From: Nitriliruptoraceae bacterium
GTDB taxonomy: Bacteria > Actinomycetota > Nitriliruptoria > Nitriliruptorales > Nitriliruptoraceae
Assembly: GCA_007121975.1 (NCBI GenBank)
Contig: SKJO01000054.1
Location: forward strand, 1 to 10,130
Direction of reading: 5' to 3'
DNA: 10,130 bases
The notes under the pieces are model-generated. The model made no database searches. It had not been told where the DNA came from and was given only the letters and a program-made list of their open reading frames with translations. Both the position numbers and the translations under genes were made by a program. Numbering within the stretch: position 1 is the first letter of the stretch; every line of letters starts with the position of its first letter. Of this stretch, positions 5,778 to 10,130 are shown in pieces.

Positions 5778-8093
5778 TCAGCGTCCGGTCGCTGCTGCCT
5801 CGGGGGCGAGGGCGAGGTCGCGCTCGTCGCCACGGTCGTCGTGGTCCGGTGCCCGCTGGTGGTGCCAGCGGGCCCACAGCACGAGTGCGCCGGGCTGGAC
5901 GAGGACGGCGGCGAGCAGTGCGTAGCTGATCGAGACACCTCCGAGCAGGCCGAGCGAGCGGATCGGCGGCAGCTCCGAGAACGCGAGCACCACGAACGCG
6001 CCCAGGGTGGTCAACGCGGACCCGACCATGGCGCCGCCCATGCCGCGCAGCGTCCGTGCGATCGCGTCGTCGTCGCCGTCGTCGAGGACCTCGAGGAACC
6101 GGTTGACGATGTGGATGCCGTAGGGGACGCCGATGCCGATCGCGATCGCCGTCATGAGCGCGGTGATCATGTTGAACGAGATGCCGAGCAGCCACATCGT
6201 GCCGAGGACCAACGAGGCGCTGATCATCGCGGGGAGCATCGCGAACACGCCGAGCAGGGGCCGGCGGCGCACGAGCCCGTAGTGGCCGGTCAGCAGGAGC
6301 AGCACGACCGCGAGGGTCACGGCGATCGCCTGGGTCTGGAAGGTGGCGAGATCGCTGCTCATCTCGGCGATGACGAGCGGTTCGCTGGTCACCGTGATGT
6401 CGGCACCGGCGGTGACGACCGGGGCGAAGGCCGTCTGAAGCTCGTCTCGGACCCGGTCGGCACCGGCGTCGCCCGCCGTGGTCCGCAGCTGCACGACCGC
6501 CGACGTGCCGTCGGGTGCGCGTTGCGTGGTGATCTGTGGGTTGCCGCCGATGGACCGGACGCCGTCGATGTCGGCTGCGGCCGCCTGTGCCTGGTCCAGG
6601 GCGGTGGCGAGCTCGGGGGAGGTGAGCTCGCCGTCGATCACCACGAAGGTGGCCTCCGTCACACCGCCGCCGAACAGCTCCGCCTGGTTCGCGAGGACGT
6701 CGGCGATGTCGGAGCCCTCGGTGACGAAGTCGTCGCGGTCGAACTCGATCTCGAGCGCGGTGGCTGCCAGCAGCGAGAGCGCGACCAGGACGCCGGCGCC
6801 GACGAGGCCGGCCCAGGGGGTGCGGTTGGCGAGCTGGGCGGGTACCTGCGTCCACCGGGCGGAGCGTTGCTCGTGGGGCGAGGCCGCCTCGTGTGTCTGC
6901 TCGTCGTCCCGGTCCTTGACGACCCGGGCGGCCGGCACGAGCAGGGCCATGATGGTGAAGGCACACACGACCCCCACCGCGACGATCACGCCGAAGTCGG
7001 CCAGGATCTGCACCGGTGCGCTCACCGTCGTTCCGAAACCGATCGCCGTTGCGGCGGTGGCCAACACGAGTGCGGCGCCGACGGTGTGCAGCGCTCGACC
7101 GGCTGCAGCGGCCGGCGGTTGCCCCGTGGCCCGCTGCTCGCGGTAGCGGGCCGTGAGGTGGACCGCGAAGTCCACCCCGAGCCCGACCAGGAGTACCGGA
7201 ACGATGACCACGATCTGGGAGAGCGGGCCGATCCAACCCAGGAACGCGGGCCCGAGCAGCGCTGCCAGGCCGAAGGTCCACACCACGGTCAGCAGAAGTC
7301 CGGCGAACGCGATCAGGACGTCGAACACCGACCGGTAGCCCAGCCACAGGATCGCCAGCACCACGAGCAACGCCAGTCCGAGCAGCAGCGGGAGCTCGGA
7401 CTGGGTGGCGTCCTGCTGCGCGGCGATGAACAGGCCGGTGCTGTACACGGTCACCTCGACGTCGGACGGAACCCCGCCGGCGTCCTGCGCGAACGCGTCC
7501 TGGAGTCGCTGCGCGGCCTCCGTGCGGTCGGCCTCGGACAACGCTTCGTCGAGCGGCACCAACACCACGGTCGCGCGGGCGGAACCGGCGGTCACGTCGA
7601 GGTCGTCGGACACCAGGCCGGCCAGCTGCGGGTTGGTCGCGACCGCCCCGGCGGCAGCAACCCCGAGCTGCGCGGCGTCGAACGTCGTCGGATCCAGGCC
7701 CTGCTGCGCCATGGCCCCTTCGACGGCCCGGCGCAACGACAGCACCTCGGGCCGACCGTCGCCGTCGGTCCTGATCGCCTCGCCCAGGGTGTCGATCACC
7801 AGCTGCTCGGCTGCGGCGACAGCAGCGAAACCATCGGGGGACAACACGTCGTTGCCAACCCCCACGTCGAGGATCACCTGCACGATCGCGGTCGGATCGC
7901 CGACATCCTCGCGCACACGATCCATCGCCACCTCCACCGCCGAGTCCCCGCCGGAGAACGCGGTGAGGTCCACCTCGAGCTCGTTGTGGGAGGCGAGCCC
8001 CGCCAGCCCGATCGTCACGAGCAGCAGGACGGCGATCACCGCGCGAGGACGCAGGGTCGTCGCAGCTTCGAACCCGCGCAGGAACGTGGACAT
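5778..8093 (-). CDS. MMPL/RND-superfamily exporter
   Basis: This encodes a 771-residue inner-membrane transporter with the duplicated MMPL/RND plan. TM1 is at about 17-34, a large extracytoplasmic domain at 40-230, and five helices at about 234-252, 255-280, 290-311, 337-357 and 365-388. A charged cytoplasmic linker (390-425) joins the second half: TM7 at 428-446, a second external domain at 450-585, and helices at about 586-603, 612-634, 640-662, 687-706 and 712-735. TM4 carries GLGVDFAVH, with Asp308 as the likely proton-relay residue. The equivalent TM10 motif reads GIGVPYGIH, with Pro in place of the Asp. Such proteins use the proton gradient to export lipids, hydrophobic compounds or drugs; no substrate can be named here. 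The ATG at 8093 is chosen because GGAGG lies seven bases upstream, and residues added by the earlier ATG at 8162 would run through the promoter and operators. It is probably controlled by the neighbouring TetR protein. Confidence 0.93.
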   Translation of the reverse strand: MSTFLRGFEAATTLRPRAVIAVLLLVTIGLAGLASHNELEVDLTAFSGGDSAVEVAMDRVREDVGDPTAIVQVILDVGVGNDVLSPDGFAAVAAAEQLVIDTLGEAIRTDGDGRPEVLSLRRAVEGAMAQQGLDPTTFDAAQLGVAAAGAVATNPQLAGLVSDDLDVTAGSARATVVLVPLDEALSEADRTEAAQRLQDAFAQDAGGVPSDVEVTVYSTGLFIAAQQDATQSELPLLLGLALLVVLAILWLGYRSVFDVLIAFAGLLLTVVWTFGLAALLGPAFLGWIGPLSQIVVIVPVLLVGLGVDFAVHLTARYREQRATGQPPAAAAGRALHTVGAALVLATAATAIGFGTTVSAPVQILADFGVIVAVGVVCAFTIMALLVPAARVVKDRDDEQTHEAASPHEQRSARWTQVPAQLANRTPWAGLVGAGVLVALSLLAATALEIEFDRDDFVTEGSDIADVLANQAELFGGGVTEATFVVIDGELTSPELATALDQAQAAAADIDGVRSIGGNPQITTQRAPDGTSAVVQLRTTAGDAGADRVRDELQTAFAPVVTAGADITVTSEPLVIAEMSSDLATFQTQAIAVTLAVVLLLLTGHYGLVRRRPLLGVFAMLPAMISASLVLGTMWLLGISFNMITALMTAIAIGIGVPYGIHIVNRFLEVLDDGDDDAIARTLRGMGGAMVGSALTTLGAFVVLAFSELPPIRSLGLLGGVSISYALLAAVLVQPGALVLWARWHHQRAPDHDDRGDERDLALAPEAAATGR

Positions 8094-8100
8094 AGGTCCG

Positions 8101-8105
8101 CCTCC
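8101..8105 (-). promoter_or_regulatory. Ribosome binding site of the MMPL exporter
   Basis: The minus strand reads GGAGG seven bases before the ATG at 8093. This decides the start against the upstream in-frame ATG at 8162. Confidence 0.75.
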
Positions 8106-8112
8106 AAAGTAA

Positions 8113-8128
8113 TTCAACGATTGTTGAA
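8113..8128. promoter_or_regulatory. Operator palindrome 1 of the MMPL promoter
   Basis: TTCAACGATTGTTGAA is a perfect pair of six-base arms around four bases. It lies 6 bases downstream of the -10 hexamer, covering the expected transcription start, where bound repressor would block initiation. The size and symmetry suit a TetR dimer. Confidence 0.7.
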
Positions 8129-8133
8129 CGCGG

Positions 8134-8162
8134 ACGCTATCGGCGCCGTCGAGCGATGTCAA
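8134..8162 (-). promoter_or_regulatory. Housekeeping-type promoter of the MMPL exporter
   Basis: On the minus strand TTGACA (8157-8162) is followed after exactly 17 bases by TAGCGT (8134-8139). The -35 matches the sigma-70 consensus fully, and the -10 keeps the T, A and final T that matter most. Transcription would begin near 8127, giving a leader of about 35 bases that contains the GGAGG. Confidence 0.7.
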
Positions 8163-8172
8163 CAGCCGTTGA
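8159..8172. promoter_or_regulatory. Operator palindrome 2 of the MMPL promoter
   Basis: TCAACAGCCGTTGA is a five-base arm pair with the same four-base spacer as operator 1. The two sites share CAAC-N4-GTTGAA when read on the plus strand. It overlaps the -35 hexamer, so binding would exclude RNA polymerase. The centres of the two sites are 45 bases apart. Confidence 0.65.
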
Positions 8173-8246
8173 ACTGTCTGCGTCGTGCCGGCTGGCGGTG
8201 GCCTCCCTGACCCGTCGTATCCGACGCAGCCGCGCCGAACAGCCCA

Positions 8247-8585
8247 TCACCCCTGAGCTGGCCGAGCGCCGCCGAGTGACGCGACCTCGATGCCCGGATC
8301 GAGGCGATCGACATCCTCTTCGATCTTGGCCAAGTAGACGAGTAGTTCCCGCCTCGGGCGTTCTGAGGATTCGCCTTCGACCCATCCCGCGTTCAGCGTG
8401 ACCACGTTTGCACCCGGATGGTGCGCAAGCAGCACTGCCTGGACACCTCGAGCGTTCACAGCCGTCTCGGTCCGACTCAACCGGTAGAAGCCAGTCTGCG
8501 GCACTGGCGTGAACGTCCCGCCCAGGCCCGACCGAAGACGCGCCCGTGGGCGAGAGGAGCTGTGGGCGAAGCACCGCCCCCGCAC
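8247..8585 (-). CDS. Small uncharacterised protein downstream of the Fic gene
   Basis: The frame runs from GTG 8585 to TGA 8247 (112 residues). An in-frame TGA lies 15 bases upstream, so it cannot be longer. Residues from about 22 onward look like a folded soluble domain: GTFTPVPQTGFYRLSRTE, then GVQAVLLAHHPGANVVTLN, and a charged helix LLVYLAKIEEDVDRLD. The first 20 residues are Arg/Ser-rich and may not be native. No good Shine-Dalgarno precedes 8585, and GTG 8504 is another possible start. I do not recognise the family. It begins 34 bases after the Fic stop on the same strand, which suggests co-transcription. Its third codon positions use A and T more than the flanking genes, hinting at a different origin. 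It may be a 5'-truncated remnant. Confidence 0.45.
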   Translation of the reverse strand: MRGRCFAHSSSRPRARLRSGLGGTFTPVPQTGFYRLSRTETAVNARGVQAVLLAHHPGANVVTLNAGWVEGESSERPRRELLVYLAKIEEDVDRLDPGIEVASLGGARPAQG

Positions 8586-8619
8586 ACCCGCGCATACTCA
8601 GGGTTCTGTGTGCCGGGAT

Positions 8620-9813
8620 TCACGTCGGTAGCTCACCGGCTTCGAGGTCAGCGATCAGGTCGAGGAGGCCGGCGGCCTCCCATGAGCGATTGCGCCGGCC
8701 CCCAGCGATCGGCACGAGGACGCCGGCATCAGCGAGCTGCTCTAGCGCGTGGTGAATCGGGGCCTTGGCCCTGCCCGTCACGGCACCGGCGATGGCTGAG
8801 GTGACGACGGGTTGGGCGGGAAGCAACCCGATGATGGCCCATGCTGCCGCATCCGCACGAGGGTCAGACGCGGCCCGCAGCATGTCTCGCCACCGTTCGG
8901 CGAGCTGTGCCACCTCGTCGAGGTAGGCGGCCGCGAGCTCGGTCGCCTGGATGGCAGCGGTCGCGAACGACTCGACCCATCGGTCGACCTCGCCGTTGCG
9001 GTACGCGGTCAGTCCATCGATGTAGCGGTCACGGCCCCGCGCGAACACCACGCTGATGGGCGGGACGAACACCTCGGCCAGTCCCCGCCGCCGCAGCACG
9101 ACGTGGATCAGAGCTCGCCCGGTCCGCCCGTTGCCGTCATCGAACGGGTGGATGGTCTCGAACTGCGCGTGCACCAGCGCAGCCTGGACCAGCGGCGGCA
9201 GCGTCTCGTCCGCCATCGCTTCGCAGAGGTCCGCCAGGAGCGGCTCGACGTGCTCAGGAGGTGGTGGGACCAAGTCCGCACCGCACGGGTTGTGGTCGTT
9301 GCCGCCGATCCAGTTCTGGAGGGTGCGGATCCGTCCGGCGATGTGGGCGTTGGGCGCCGCGGCCATCAGCTGCCGATGGATCGCCACGATCTCGTCCCGG
9401 CCGAACGCGTCTGCGCTACTCGACGCCTCGATCGCGAGCTCCATCGCATCGATGTTGGCCAGCACCTCGGCGGTGGTCGCATTGAGCTTGCCGCCGGTAC
9501 CTGCTCGGGCTTCACCCCGGGCGAGATCACGAACACCGACCTGCAGGCCCTCGATCTTCGACGACGCGATCGACTCGGTGCGCAGCAGCAGGCGGGCAAG
9601 CGGCCCCAGGGCTGCAGCCGATCCGGCACCGAGCCGCTGCAGGCGTCGTTCCGCGTCGGACACGACGCCGACCGTCGCCGCAGCCAGCGTCGGCGCGAAG
9701 CCGGCGAGCGGCTCAGGCAGGAACACGTCGTAGTGACACGCGCTCCGGAACCGAACCGGGGCATACAGCGTCGAGTCGTACTGCCACATCCGCCGCTCGT
9801 ACCGACCACGCAT
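8620..9813 (-). CDS. Fic-domain protein (class II, self-inhibited) with C-terminal winged helix
   Basis: This encodes 397 residues. The Fic_N region (about 1-100) holds SSKIEG at 84-89, matching the autoinhibitory (S/T)xxxE(G/N) motif with Glu88 as the blocking glutamate. The Fic core (about 110-255) carries the complete catalytic loop HPFDDGNGRTGR at 222-233, with His222 as the general base, Asp226 for the metal and Arg230/Arg233 for the nucleotide phosphates. A flap region DLVPPPPEHV at 180-189 would position the target. Such enzymes usually transfer AMP from ATP to hydroxyl groups of target proteins, and Glu88 would keep activity low. After a helical linker, residues about 320-380 form a winged helix-turn-helix, so the protein could also bind DNA. 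The ATG at 9813 gives the N-terminus MRGRYERR usual for this subfamily; the alternative ATG at 9789 would trim eight residues. It is complete, and the target is unknown. Confidence 0.93.
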   Translation of the reverse strand: MRGRYERRMWQYDSTLYAPVRFRSACHYDVFLPEPLAGFAPTLAAATVGVVSDAERRLQRLGAGSAAALGPLARLLLRTESIASSKIEGLQVGVRDLARGEARAGTGGKLNATTAEVLANIDAMELAIEASSSADAFGRDEIVAIHRQLMAAAPNAHIAGRIRTLQNWIGGNDHNPCGADLVPPPPEHVEPLLADLCEAMADETLPPLVQAALVHAQFETIHPFDDGNGRTGRALIHVVLRRRGLAEVFVPPISVVFARGRDRYIDGLTAYRNGEVDRWVESFATAAIQATELAAAYLDEVAQLAERWRDMLRAASDPRADAAAWAIIGLLPAQPVVTSAIAGAVTGRAKAPIHHALEQLADAGVLVPIAGGRRNRSWEAAGLLDLIADLEAGELPT

Positions 9814-9833
9814 CCTGAACCACCCGACTCGCT

Positions 9834-9862
9834 TAGTTCCGTTTAGCTCGCAAACCGAACTA
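9834..9862. promoter_or_regulatory. 29-base inverted repeat upstream of the Fic gene
   Basis: The arms TAGTTCCGTTT and AAACCGAACTA pair at 10 of 11 positions around a seven-base centre. It sits 21-49 bases before the Fic start codon, where a promoter and operator would be. It has no U-tract, so it is not a simple terminator. The winged helix of the Fic protein or an external repressor may bind it. I see no convincing -35/-10 pair around it. Confidence 0.55.
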
Positions 9863-10062
9863 CGGTCGGGAGATGGTTCGGGTTCGTCGAGGGCCTGTAA
9901 TTCCTCGTCTGCAGCGGTGCCACACGGTTCGCCGAGCCGGGTGGATCAGATGATGCATTGGTGCGTCTCCGATCGCCTCCCAACCTGTGACGACGGTGGC
10001 AACAGGATGAGCTGCAACAGTTCCAGATCGGAGGTGAACCTGAACCGGGTGGAGTGCGTTCC
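9863..10062. other. Stretch without a secure gene
   Basis: Several short frames are open on both strands, but none combines a good start, steady codon bias and recognisable protein text. On the plus strand a protein-like fragment ends at TGA 9988-9990, and its frame then stays open to the window end. This could be the decayed 5' part of a gene continuing to the right. Confidence 0.4.
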
Positions 10063-10130
10063 ATGAGGGCGCGCACGGACGAAGGTCCGGCCAGGAGTCG
10101 GGATGCGGACATGACGGGACAGGCACGGCG
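10063..10130 (+). CDS. Possible 5' end of a gene running off the right edge
   Basis: An ATG at 10063 is preceded by GGAG with eight bases of spacing, and the frame stays open to the window end (22 codons, rich in Arg, Asp and Ala). The frame is in fact open from 9991. It is too short to assign a family or to be sure it is coding. If real, it is transcribed divergently from the Fic gene and would share the intergenic region that contains the inverted repeat at 9834-9862. Confidence 0.25.
   Translation, partial: MRARTDEGPARSRDADMTGQAR

Noticed and set aside
5629..7347. A long second minus-strand frame overlapping the exporter
   Set aside because: The translation is low-complexity Arg/Pro/Gly text, again a shadow frame. 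Only its last part, after the ATG at 5628, shows independent coding signs.
5721..8210. A very long open frame on the plus strand opposite the MMPL exporter
   Set aside because: It is the antisense shadow of a gene with high third-position GC. Its translation is Arg/Gly/His-rich and lacks domains, while the opposite strand gives a complete transporter with RBS and promoter.
8137..8595. Alternative minus-strand frame across the gap upstream of the exporter
   Set aside because: It is Arg/Ser/Gly-rich without domains and would run through the exporter promoter and operators; the frame at 8247-8585 has better protein-like text.
1..10130. CRISPR arrays, tRNA genes, insertion sequences or attachment sites
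   Set aside because: I saw no spaced direct repeats, cloverleaf-like segments, transposase motifs or terminal inverted repeats by eye.

Overview
The window is about 10 kb of very GC-rich DNA with strong GC bias at third codon positions. Its gene families fit a high-GC Actinomycetota chromosome: an alpha/beta-hydrolase_9 membrane protein, an MMPL exporter, a TetR_C_16-type regulator, and a Fic protein with a fused winged helix. I see no rRNA, tRNA, CRISPR array, transposase or integrase. The genus cannot be named from the sequence alone.

Left third (1-3550, plus strand): the C-terminal four fifths of a membrane-anchored alpha/beta hydrolase runs in from the left edge. It is followed by a small multi-spanning membrane protein of unknown function. 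Thirteen bases further on lies the ruin of a cation-transporting P-type ATPase. That ruin keeps the phosphorylation motif but has an ACG where the start codon should be, a one-base frameshift, and several internal deletions.

Middle (3516-5628, minus strand): a short unidentified gene is interrupted by an in-frame TGA and meets the ATPase remnant tail to tail. Next come an intact TetR-family repressor and a zone with one or two weakly supported small proteins in overlapping frames.

Right half (5778-9813, minus strand): a complete MMPL/RND-type exporter of 771 residues has an unusually readable promoter. It consists of TTGACA, a 17-base gap and TAGCGT, with two near-identical palindromes of the form CAAC-N4-GTTGAA, one over the -35 and one over the expected transcription start. 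The nearby TetR protein is the obvious candidate to bind them. Upstream lie a small uncharacterised coding frame and a complete Fic-domain enzyme with its own autoinhibitory motif and C-terminal winged helix. A 29-base inverted repeat sits just before the Fic start. The last ~300 bases hold no secure gene, except possibly the start of one running off the right edge.

I do not find a clearly new multi-gene system. The observations most worth checking are the MMPL operator/promoter layout, the Fic gene with its upstream inverted repeat and small neighbour, and the two decaying genes between 1989 and 4073.
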